The translations under genes were made by a program, and so were the position numbers. Shown here in pieces: positions 56,975 to 64,000 of a stretch of 64,000 nt of DNA (position 1 is its first letter; the number at the start of each line of letters is the position of its first letter). The DNA comes from CAWHNT01 sp963830775 (GTDB lineage: Bacteria; Pseudomonadota; Alphaproteobacteria; Geminicoccales; Geminicoccaceae), in NCBI GenBank assembly GCA_963830775.1, contig CAWHNT010000050.1:124001-188000 (forward strand). Direction: 5' to 3'. The notes below the pieces were generated by a model. That model was not told the origin of the DNA. It did no database searches and worked only from the letters and a program-made list of their open reading frames with translations.

Positions 56975-58313
56975 GGACGGTCCGAATCGGCGCGGGTGCC
57001 GGCTTCTCTGGCGACCGGATCGAGCCCGCCGTCGAGCTCGCCGAGAAGGGCGGGCTCGACTACCTCGTCTTCGAGTGTTTGGCCGAGCGCACCATCGCTC
57101 TGGCCCAGCAGGCACGGATGAAGGACCCGGCCGCTGGCTACGACCCCCTGCTCGAGGACCGGATGCGCGCCGTCCTGCGTCCCTGCCGGGCCAAGGGGGT
57201 CAGGATCATCACCAACATGGGTGCGGCCAACCCCGTGGCCGCCGCCCGCAAGGTGGCCGAGATCGCCCGCGAGCTGGGTATCCGCGGCCTGCGGGTGGCT
57301 GCCGTGCTCGGCGACGATGTGCTCGATGTGGTCCGCGGCGGCGATTGGCCCCTGGACGAGCTGGGCCAACCGGTGAGCGCCCTCGGCAACCGCCTCCTCT
57401 CCGCCAACGCCTATCTCGGTGCCGGTCCCATCGTCGAGGCGCTGGCCGGCGGTGCGGACGTGGTCGTCACCGGCCGGGCTGCCGATCCCGCCATGTTCCT
57501 GGCCCCCCAGATCCAGGCACTCGGCTGGTCGATGAGCGACTGGACCAGGCTTGGCCGCGGCACGGTGGTGGGCCACCTCCTCGAATGCGCGGGCCAGGTC
57601 ACCGGCGGCTACTTCGCCGACCCCGGCTACAAGGACGTGGACGGACCTGGCACGCCTGGGCTTCCCGCTCGCGGAGGTGGCCGAGGACGGCACGGCCGTC
57701 ATCACCAAGGTGCCCGGATCGGGTGGCCGCGTGACCGAGGCCACCTGCAAGGAGCAGCTCCTCTACGAAGTCCACGACCCCGCCCGCTATCTCCAGCCCG
57801 ACGTGGTGGCCGACTTCTCCGGCGTGTCCGCGACTGAGGTCGGTCTCGACCGCGTCCAGGTCGAAGGTGGCAATGGCCAGCCGCGGACCGGCACGCTCAA
57901 GGTCTCGGTCGGCTATCTCGACGGCTATGTCGGCGAGGGGCAGATCTCCTATGCCGGCCCCGGTGCCGTGGCACGCGGCCGCCTGGCGCTGGCGATCGTG
58001 GCCGAGCGGATGAAGCTCACCGGCCTAGCCTGCCGGGAGGTCCGCTACGACCTGATCGGCGTCAACTCCATCCTCGGACCTGCTCTCTCCGAAGCTGGCC
58101 AGGAGCCCATGGAGGTCCGCGTCCGTGTGGCCGGCCGGACCGACAGCCTGGCTGCCGCCATCCGGCTCGGCAATGAGGTCGAATCGCTCTACCTCAACGG
58201 TCCCGGCCAGCGGCGGCGGGGCCGTGAAGTCGGCGCGAGAGGTGGTGGCGATCGCCTCGACGCTGCTGCCCGAGGAGCTGGTCCGGCCCTCCGTCCAGTA
58301 CCTGGAGAGCTGA
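56971..58313 (+). CDS. Acyclic terpene utilisation AtuA-family protein, two frameshifts
   Basis: About 447 residues once repaired. AtuA (DUF1446) family: MRTVRIGAGAGFSGDRIEPA at the N-terminus, ITNMGAANPVAAARKVAEIARELG, VVTGRAADPAMFLAPQ and VGYLDGYVGEGQISYAGPGAVARGRLA. The family is linked to terpene and related acid degradation, but its reaction is unknown. Breaks near 57632-57642 (extra G; KDVDDLARLGFPLAEV after repair) and 58203-58207 (extra C; NGPASGGGAVKSAREVVA after repair). Encoded directly before its usual small partner. Confidence 0.87.
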
Positions 58314-58314
58314 G

Positions 58315-58659
58315 ATGCAGCTCCGCACACTTGCCCATGCCCGCACCGGCGACAAGGGCGACACCTCGAACATCGCCGTGATCGCCTACGACCGGAAGGA
58401 CTACCCGCGGATCGAGCGCCACCTCACGGCCGAGCGGGTCAGGGCGCACTTTGCGGGGCTGGTCCAGGGCGAGGTGGTCCGCTACGCCCTGCCGGGGCTG
58501 GGCGCGCTCAACTTCGTCATGCGCGGTGCCTTGGGCGGCGGCGTCACCCGCTCGCTGGCACTGGACGCGCACGGCAAGTGCCTGAGCTCGGCGATCCTGC
58601 TCCTGGAGATCCCCGACGATGGCGATCTGGATCAAGGACCCGCTCGCAATCCTGGCTGA
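58315..58659 (+). CDS. AtuA-associated small protein
   Basis: A 114-residue protein beginning MQLRTLAHARTGDKGDTSNIAV, the signature of the small partner or C-terminal domain normally encoded with AtuA (DUF1446 C-terminal half). The HARTGDKGD loop and NFVMRGALGGGVTRSLALDAHGK are conserved. In other genomes it is fused to AtuA, so the two probably form one enzyme. The 3' end overlaps the deaminase gene by 41 bp. Confidence 0.85.
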   Translation: MQLRTLAHARTGDKGDTSNIAVIAYDRKDYPRIERHLTAERVRAHFAGLVQGEVVRYALPGLGALNFVMRGALGGGVTRSLALDAHGKCLSSAILLLEIPDDGDLDQGPARNPG

Positions 58660-59957
58660 CGGCGCCGATCGCGGCGTTGTCGTCGAGGGCACCAGGATCG
58701 TCGAGCGCGTCGGCCGCGGCCGGGAGCCCACGACCCGCGTCGACTCCGTCTTCGACGCCGGCCAGCACGTGGTCCTGCCGGGGCTCGTCAACACCCACCA
58801 CCACTTCTACCAGACGCTCACCCGCGCCTTCGGCCCAGCACTCGACAAGGAGCTGTTCCCCTGGCTCCAGGCGCTCTACCCGGTGTGGCAGCGGCTCACG
58901 CCGGACTCGTTTCGCCTTGCCGTCCGGCTGGCGCTGAGCGAGCTCCTGCTTTCGGGCTGCACCACCACGACCGACCATCACTACGTCTTCCCGGAAGGGC
59001 TCGAGGACGCGATCGACATCGAGGTCGAGGAGGCACGCCGGCTCGGCATCCGCACCGTCCTCACCCGCGGCTCGATGAACCTCTCGATCGAGGATGGCGG
59101 CCTGCCGCCCAAGGGCGTGGTGCAGGCCGAGGACCGCATCCTGGCCGACAGCGAGCGGCTGATCCGCACCCACCACGAGCCCGGCCCCGGCGCCATGGTG
59201 CAGATCGCATTGGCACCCTGCTCGCCCTTCTCCGTCACCCGCTCCCTGATGCAGGAGACGGCGGCCCTGGCCACCCGCTACGACGTGCGCCTGCACACCC
59301 ATCTGGCCGAGACCCGGGACGAGACCGCGTTCTGCGAGGCCAAGTTCGGCTGCCGTCCGCTCGACTATCTGGAGAGCGTGGGCTGGCTGAACGACCGGGT
59401 TTGGCTGGCGCACGGGATCTTCTTCGAGGATGCCGAGCTGCCGCGCCTGGCCAAGGCGGGTGCTGCCGTGACCCACTGCCCGGCCTCGAACATGATCCTG
59501 GCCTCGGGCTTCTGCCGCGTGCCCGAGCTCGAGGCCGCCGGCTGCAGCGGTGGGCCTGGGCGTCGACGGCTCGGCCTCGAACGATGCCTCGAACCTGATG
59601 GAGGAAGTGCGCCACGCCTTCCTCCTGCAGCGTCTGGCGCACGGCATCGGCCGCGTCTCCCATCGCGACGCCCTGCGCTGGGCCACTTCCGGCTCGGCCG
59701 GCTGCATCGGCCGCCACGACATCGGCGAGATTGCCGAGGGCAGGGAAGCCGACCTTGCCCTCTTCCGGCTCGACGAGCTGCGCTTCTCCGGCCACGGCGA
59801 CCCGCTGGCGGCCCTGGTCCTCTGCGGCGCCCACCATGCCGACCGGGTCATGGTCGCCGGCCGCTGGGTGGTCGAGGACGGCACGCTGCCGGGCGTCGAT
59901 CTCGCCGATCTGCGCCGGCGCCACCACGCGGCCGCGCGCCAGCTCCAGGCTGGCTGA
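58619..59957 (+). CDS. Amidohydrolase, 8-oxoguanine deaminase-like, one frameshift
   Basis: About 446 residues after repair. The amidohydrolase metal site is visible: first histidines in LVNTHHHFYQTLTRAFG, His in LHTHLAETRDE, the later His in VWLAHGIFF and Asp in VDGSASND. GCTTTTDHHYVFPEG and DALRWATSGSAGCIG match 8-oxoguanine deaminase and hydroxyatrazine hydrolase relatives, so it may deaminate an oxidised purine or a triazine-like heterocycle. The frame breaks near 59545-59549; removing one A gives AAGCAVGLGVDGSASNDAS. Confidence 0.88.
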
Positions 59958-59970
59958 TGGAGGAGAGAGC

Positions 59971-60321
59971 TTGACCCAACCGATCGCCGACCCCGAGCGG
60001 ATCACGGAATATCACGCTCACGTCTACTACCAGCCCGACACGAAGGAAGCGGCGGCCAGCCTGCGCCGCGAGATGGAGGCACGCTTCACCGCCCGGTTCG
60101 GGCGCTGGCACGATGCCCCGATCGGCCCGCACACGCGCGGCATGTACCAGGTCGCCTTCGCGCCCGCCGAGCTGCCCCGCCTCCTGCCCTGGCTGATGCT
60201 CAACCGCGGCGGTCTCGATGTGCTGCTGCATCCGGAGACCGGCAACGACCTCGCCGACCACACCGCACACGCGGTCTGGCTGGGCGAGAAGCTGCCGCTG
60301 CGGCTCGAGGCGTTCGACTGA
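59971..60321 (+). CDS. DOPA 4,5-dioxygenase family protein
   Basis: A 116-residue protein starting at TTG 59971 with AGGAGAGAG upstream. ITEYHAHVYYQPDTKEAA, HTRGMYQVAF and LMLNRGGLDVLLHPETGNDLADHTAHAVWLGEKL carry the conserved histidines of the small DOPA dioxygenase-like family. It may open an aromatic or heteroaromatic ring. As last gene in the operon it could act on the same substrate as the deaminase and AtuA proteins; this is inference. Confidence 0.82.
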   Translation: MTQPIADPERITEYHAHVYYQPDTKEAAASLRREMEARFTARFGRWHDAPIGPHTRGMYQVAFAPAELPRLLPWLMLNRGGLDVLLHPETGNDLADHTAHAVWLGEKLPLRLEAFD

Positions 60322-60354
60322 CCAACTCCCCGGCTCAGACGCCCAGCGGCGTGC

Positions 60355-61533
60355 TCATCCCGGTGGGCCGATCAGCTGATCGAGCCAGGAGACCGCCTCG
60401 TCCAGCGCATCCAGCGCGACGTCGAAGGCCGGCAGGCTCCCGAGCCAGGCCACGAGCGGCTCGACCTTCTCCGGCTCGACACCGAGCCTGCTCCCCGACT
60501 GGGCCAGAAGGGCCAGGGCCTGCAACGGCCGCAGAAGCTGCACCTCGACGGCAGTGCCCGGCTCGTAGTGAGGAAAGAGGATGCCGGCGACCGGGATGGG
60601 ACGGTCCACCGGCACGACGGCACCTGGGCGCGGCCACAGATACCGCACCTGCCGCTCTCCGGCGGTGAAGGTGCGGGCGTGTGCCAGCTCGGGGAAGCGG
60701 GCGGCGAGCACCGGCCAGCTGCCCTGCTTGACGCTGAGGGCGAACGGCACCGGCCAGACCCCGCGGGGCTCTTCCGCAAGCGGCAGGATATCGTCCGCGA
60801 TCAGTGGATAGCCGGCTGCGACCAGGGCTGCCACGAGCGTGCTCTTGCCCGAGCCGCTGGCACCGCAGAGGAGCCAGGCGCCCTCAGGCGTGGCGATGGC
60901 GGCACCGTGCAGGATGGGCAGGGCTGCGGCTCCGCCATGCGCCTCCTCGATCAGGCAGCCGAGCGCCACCTGCCGGGCGATGTCGCGCGCGAACGGGCCT
61001 TGCGGCCGACGCATGCCGGAGCGGACCCAGAAGCCGTCGTGATCGTCCGCGATCTCCACCCTGCCGACCGGCCCCGGGCGGTTGCACGTCGCCGCGGGGG
61101 CACAGAGCGTCGCCAGCAGGGCTGCGAGCGCCGGGTCGCTGCAGCGCAGCTCGACGGTGCGTGGGCCGAGAGCCAGCGTCCACCGCCTCCATTCACCCGC
61201 GAACGGCCAGCGATCATCCTCGGGCGGTTCATCCGGGAGGGCATGCGCCGCCGGCAGCAGGCCGGCTGCCGCCCAGGCAGCGACTGCTGCTGCCGCGTCC
61301 GCCTTCACCTGCGCTGGAGGCACGGCGTAGCGCCTGGCCAACAGCTCGCCCGCAAGCTCCAGCGAGCCTTGCTCGTTCCAGGCTTGCCAAAGGCTCGCAG
61401 CGGTCTCGTTCAGGACTACCAGGCGACCCGACTGTGCAGCGACGATCGCCAAGCCCTGCTCGACGGGCACCGCGGTGAGCGCTCTGGCCACTGGTGCATC
61501 CGTCAGGCTTACGCTCTCCGCTTTCGCCTCCAA
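60355..61533 (-). CDS. Fused PqqD domain and HPr-kinase-like serine kinase
   Basis: A protein of about 392 residues. Residues 20-95 match PqqD peptide chaperones (RiPP recognition elements): GLAIVAAQSGRLVVLNETAASLWQAW, LARRYAVPPAQVKADAAAAV, GLLPA. From about residue 200 there is an HprK C-terminal-like kinase: LHGAAIATPEGAWLLCGASGSGKSTLVAALVAAG with P-loop GASGSGKST, then LIADDILPL and a long tail. PqqD domains bind leader peptides of ribosomally made peptides; HprK relatives phosphorylate serine and also peptide precursors. The upstream gene is a 61-residue peptide ending 6 bp before this TTG start, suggesting coupled translation. Confidence 0.85.
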   Translation of the reverse strand: MEAKAESVSLTDAPVARALTAVPVEQGLAIVAAQSGRLVVLNETAASLWQAWNEQGSLELAGELLARRYAVPPAQVKADAAAAVAAWAAAGLLPAAHALPDEPPEDDRWPFAGEWRRWTLALGPRTVELRCSDPALAALLATLCAPAATCNRPGPVGRVEIADDHDGFWVRSGMRRPQGPFARDIARQVALGCLIEEAHGGAAALPILHGAAIATPEGAWLLCGASGSGKSTLVAALVAAGYPLIADDILPLAEEPRGVWPVPFALSVKQGSWPVLAARFPELAHARTFTAGERQVRYLWPRPGAVVPVDRPIPVAGILFPHYEPGTAVEVQLLRPLQALALLAQSGSRLGVEPEKVEPLVAWLGSLPAFDVALDALDEAVSWLDQLIGPPG

Positions 61534-61539
61534 CTCCCT

Positions 61540-61725
61540 TTAAGAAACGGGTCCTGCATGAGCGGCTCGGCCGGAGGGTGCTAGCAGTACGGCCACCGCT
61601 GGTGCGGTGTAGGCACCCAGCCGGCCGAAGCGCTTCAGCGTCTCGCGGCGGCTCGCCTCATCGGTTCCCGGCCTGTTCTCCCTTTCAGGCGTAGGCCGCT
61701 CCTGGTCCTTACACTGATCGCCCAT
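61540..61725 (-). CDS. Short peptide, candidate precursor for the PqqD kinase
   Basis: A 61-residue frame starting at ATG 61725 behind GGGAGAG and ending at TAA 61540. The N-terminal 26 residues are hydrophilic (Glu, Arg, Pro-rich); SRRETLKRFGRLGAYTAPAV resembles a twin-arginine signal, followed by a hydrophobic run and AHA-GPVS, a possible signal peptidase site. It would leave almost no mature protein. It may be an exported or leader-type peptide modified by the downstream PqqD-kinase, by analogy with RiPP precursors. No similarity search could be run. Confidence 0.6.
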   Translation of the reverse strand: MGDQCKDQERPTPERENRPGTDEASRRETLKRFGRLGAYTAPAVAVLLAPSGRAAHAGPVS

Positions 61726-61894
61726 TTCACTCTCCCACTGGTCGCTGAGCGACCCTAGATCGCGTGATAGCAGAGTTCAAGCTAGCTATATCTACTATAA
61801 AGAGAACGTTTCTCGGCCGCTGGCTGCCGCACCTAAGTCAGGCACCGCCCGGCAGCGAATGGTTCCTCTTCTGCGACAGCCTGCCACAAGGGTT

Positions 61895-61962
61895 ATGCTG
61901 CATCGCACCATTTGCTCCCTTGCGCCGCACTCTGGTGCTCCTACTTATTGTGCATCGCAACA
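61895..61962 (+). promoter_or_regulatory. Twin TGCATCGCA boxes upstream of a phasin (PhaR-like sites)
   Basis: Two 16-base copies, ATGCTGCATCGCACCA (61895-61910) and ATTGTGCATCGCAACA (61947-61962), match at 13 of 16 positions and are spaced 52 bp, about five helical turns. TGC-rich palindromic elements near phasin genes are the known targets of the PhaR repressor in Alphaproteobacteria. The second copy ends 17 bp before the phasin ATG. The link to PhaR is inferred. Confidence 0.55.
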
Positions 61963-61979
61963 TGATGGAGCGCCTCACG

Positions 61980-62369
61980 ATGGCCAAGACTGCTCTTCCC
62001 CAGCCGACCTTCCCCGAGATGAAGCTGCCCAAGTTCGACCTCGATGCCATGTTCGCGCTGCACCGCGCCAATGTCGCCGCGGTCCGCGAGGCGCAGGACG
62101 TCCTGATCGAGGCCGCCCACGCCATCGCCCAGGTGCAGAAGAGCTGGGTCGAGGACACCTTCGCCAACGCCAAGTCGACCTTCACCGGCAGGGAGCCCAA
62201 GGCCCCCGAGGCCGCCTATGCCGAGGTGAAGGCCGCCACCGAGAAGGCCCTGGCCGTGGTCAAGCAGGGCGTGGATCTCGGCACCGCAGCGCAGCGCAAG
62301 GTCGTCGACCTGATGACCCGCCGTGCGGTCGACAATGTCGAGGAGTTCAAGACGCTCGCCGCGGCCTGA
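61980..62369 (+). CDS. Phasin family protein
   Basis: A 129-residue helical protein starting MAKTALPQPTFPEMKLPKFDLDAMFALHRANVAAV, with the phasin-2 pattern VREAQDVLIEAAHAIAQVQKSWVEDTFANAKS and a C-terminal TRRAVDNVEEFKTLAAA. Phasins cover storage granules. ATG 61980 follows GGAG at 9 bp; the longer open frame (from 61764) adds no conserved sequence. A strong terminator lies 60 bp downstream and twin boxes upstream, so it is a single-gene unit. Confidence 0.88.
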   Translation: MAKTALPQPTFPEMKLPKFDLDAMFALHRANVAAVREAQDVLIEAAHAIAQVQKSWVEDTFANAKSTFTGREPKAPEAAYAEVKAATEKALAVVKQGVDLGTAAQRKVVDLMTRRAVDNVEEFKTLAAA

Positions 62370-62427
62370 GCTGCGAGGGCGCCCCGGGCATCCCTTCGCC
62401 TCCCTGAGGATGACCCGGTGTCGCTGG

Positions 62428-62454
62428 CCCTGAGCGAGAGCTCAGGGCCTTTTT
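62428..62454 (+). terminator. Rho-independent terminator of the phasin gene
   Basis: Perfect 8-bp stem CCCTGAGC and GCTCAGGG with a GAGA loop, then CCTTTTT. This is a textbook intrinsic terminator, 59 bp after the phasin stop codon. Confidence 0.92.
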
Positions 62455-62468
62455 CTTGGGACCGTCCG

Positions 62469-62939
62469 ATGCATTTTCCCACCATGCCAGCCACGCCCGC
62501 TCCAGTGGTTCCAGGGCCAACACCAGCACGGCACCCGCCCCGGATCCTGGTCGTCGAGGACGAGCCGCTGGTCGCCATCGCCACGTTATCGGCGCTGGAG
62601 GCCCGCTTCGTGCTCTGCGGCGCCGCCTCGACCAGCAGCGAGGCCCTCCGTCTCGCCGCGGCCGTTCCGCCTGACCTGGCGATCATCGACCTTCAGCTCG
62701 CCGACGGCCGCACCGGCGTGGCCCTTGCCCGCGAGCTCCGCTCCCGCTTCGGCACAGTCTGCCTCGTGACGACGAGCTGGCTCCCCCATGGCGAGCGAGC
62801 CGACCTCGACGCGCACGCTGTCCTGCACAAGCCCTATACCGACACCGACCTCCTGACCGCCGTGACGATCTGCCTGGCCCTCAAGCCGGGCGACGCCCCC
62901 ATCCAGCTGCCGGACGGGCTGACGCTGCTCGCGTTCTGA
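62469..62939 (+). CDS. Stand-alone response-regulator receiver protein
   Basis: A 156-residue single-domain receiver. ILVVEDEPLVAIATLSALEARF holds the acidic pocket, LAIIDLQLADGRTG the phospho-acceptor Asp, LVTTSWL the switch Thr, and VLHKPYTDTDLL the conserved Lys. No output domain follows. It may relay signals to another kinase or protein, a common role for single-domain regulators in HWE-kinase-rich alphaproteobacteria. The start is uncertain: ATG 62469 or 62484; GTG 62418 would place the terminator inside the gene. Confidence 0.85.
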   Translation: MHFPTMPATPAPVVPGPTPARHPPRILVVEDEPLVAIATLSALEARFVLCGAASTSSEALRLAAAVPPDLAIIDLQLADGRTGVALARELRSRFGTVCLVTTSWLPHGERADLDAHAVLHKPYTDTDLLTAVTICLALKPGDAPIQLPDGLTLLAF

Positions 62940-62951
62940 GCTGTTGCAGCC

Positions 62952-64000
62952 TCAACCGGTCACCTCGATCACCACCCCCTCGTCGGCCCGCAGCGCCAGC
63001 TCGCCGTCGACTGCCTCGCCCGCACGATCCATCCGGGTCGACAGGGCGATCCGGCCTCGCAGCTCGCCCTCCTTGAAGAGGACGGCCTTGGGCTCGGCTT
63101 CCAGGTTCAGGGCGACGACGAAGCGGCGGGACCCGGCCTCGCGGGCGTAGATCAGCACGTCGCTCTCGATGGCCAGCGTATGGTAGTCGCCCAGGGCCAG
63201 CGCCGGCTCCTGACGGCGGAGTGCGGTGAGCGCGCGGACGAGGTTGAGCAGCGAGGCGGGGTCCTGGCGTAAGGTCGCGACATTGGTGACCTGCCAGTCG
63301 GCCGCGAGCGGCAGCCACGGCTCGCCCGTGGTGAAGCCGGCATTCTCCGAAGCGTCCCATTGCATCGGCGTGCGCTCGGGATCGCGGCCCTGGCCGGTGC
63401 CCGGCATGTTCTTGCCGAACGGGATCCTGCTCGCGCTCGGGCGGGATCGGCACGTTCTCCATGCCGAGCTCGTCGCCGTAATAGAAGGTCGGCGTGCCGC
63501 GCAGCGTGAGCAGCAGCATGGCCGCGACCCGCGCCTGGCCGCGGCCGACACGCGAGGCGATGCGCGGCTGGTCGTGGTTGCCCAGAACCCAGTTGGGCCA
63601 GCCGCCGAAGGGCAGGGCCGCCTCGTACTCCTTGATCATGTGCCGCAGGGTCGGCGCGTGCCAGGAGGTGCTGATGAGCTGGAAGTTGAAGGGCAGGTGC
63701 GCCCCGCTGAGGTCGCGGCCGTAATAGGCGACGAGGCGCTCCAGCGGCAGATAGATTTCCCCGATCAGCAGCCGGTTGCCGTCGAACTCGGCCAGCACCC
63801 GCCGCATCTCGGCCAGCACGTCCTGCATGTCCTCGTGATCGGCATTGTAGAGCTGCTGAACCTGCTGGAAGGGCGGATCGCGGCCTTCGACATAGGCCGG
63901 GTTCGGCGGGTTGTCGCGGAAGTCGGGGTCCTTCATCAGGTGCCAGATCACGTCGACCCGGAACCCGTCCACCCCGCGGCGGAGCCAGAAGCGCAGGCTC
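62952..64000 (-). CDS. GH13 alpha-glucosidase, 5' end missing, one frameshift
   Basis: The C-terminal 350 or so residues of a family 13 glycosidase (oligo-1,6-glucosidase/alpha-glucosidase group) enter from the right edge. The nucleophile is in DGFRVDVIWHLMKD, the acid/base Glu in LLIGEIYLP and the third acid in GNHDQPRIASR. The frame breaks near 63421-63423 (one extra G on the plus strand); repair gives EQDPFGKNMPGTGQGRDPERTPMQWD, the conserved continuation. The C-terminal beta domain ends GVVIEVTG. Confidence 0.92.

Noticed and set aside
1..64000. tRNA, rRNA, CRISPR array, prophage or replication origin
   Set aside because: I looked for clover-leaf arms, regularly spaced repeats, phage genes and DnaA-box clusters by eye and found none.

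Overview
This window is from a GC-rich chromosome, most likely an alphaproteobacterium of Rhodospirillales-like affinity. The clue is the gene order pyrB, pyrC-like, plsY, dprA, topA, rnr at 12.8-25.7 kb. Other supporting signs are HWE-type sensor kinases, phasins, a DUF6867-type membrane protein beside a branched-chain amino-acid binding protein, and a Bug-type binding protein. No rRNA, tRNA, CRISPR array, prophage or replication origin was seen.

Layout. (1) 1-11 kb: a truncated ABC-F ATPase with a GT39 membrane glycosyltransferase, an orphan four-PAS HWE histidine kinase, an M20 amidohydrolase, a VapBC toxin-antitoxin pair with a palindromic operator, an amino-acid binding protein with its membrane partner, and a zinc alcohol dehydrogenase pair. 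(2) 11.4-25.7 kb: housekeeping genes for pyrimidine synthesis (pyrB with a pseudo-dihydroorotase), phospholipid synthesis (plsY), DNA uptake (dprA), topoisomerase I and RNase R. (3) 25.7-26.9 kb: one complete IS630-family element with inverted repeats, inserted at the stop codon of a small secreted protein gene. (4) 27.8-36.6 kb: an ELM1-family glycosyltransferase-like protein, a GH3 acyl-amide ligase, a sugar epimerase, a hexapeptide acetyltransferase, a glutamine-dependent AsnB and two polyprenyl-type GT2 enzymes, probably a surface glycan or glycolipid locus. (5) 36.6-41.7 kb: ChaC, a metallo-beta-lactamase-fold protein, an S41 protease, and a divergent DapA-family/enolase-superfamily pair that looks like hydroxyproline catabolism. 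(6) 41.9-50.8 kb: phasin, DUF3141 protein with a PHA-synthase-like Cys-Asp-His triad, a hypothetical protein, 2-hydroxyacid dehydrogenase, AspT-type transporter, phosphate acyltransferase, acetate kinase and FabI. Most of these genes overlap by 4 bp, forming a carbon-storage and acyl-phosphate operon. (7) 50.9-55.9 kb: CocE-type hydrolase, PRC-barrel protein, SDR, divergent cold-shock-like protein and LysR regulator. (8) 56-60.3 kb: a catabolic operon (Bug receptor, AtuA pair, 8-oxoguanine-deaminase-like amidohydrolase, DOPA-dioxygenase-like protein). (9) 60.3-64 kb: a short peptide gene coupled to a fused PqqD-HPr-kinase gene, a second phasin with a twin regulatory box and a strong terminator, a stand-alone receiver protein and a truncated alpha-glucosidase.

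The strongest candidate for an undescribed system is the two-gene peptide/PqqD-kinase locus at 60.36-61.73 kb. The dominant technical feature is that at least eleven conserved genes between 19.5 kb and the right edge are broken by single-base frameshifts. Nearly all are repaired by removing one extra base, so I read them as sequence errors rather than decayed genes and describe the repaired proteins. Coordinates for these genes span the whole broken reading frame.
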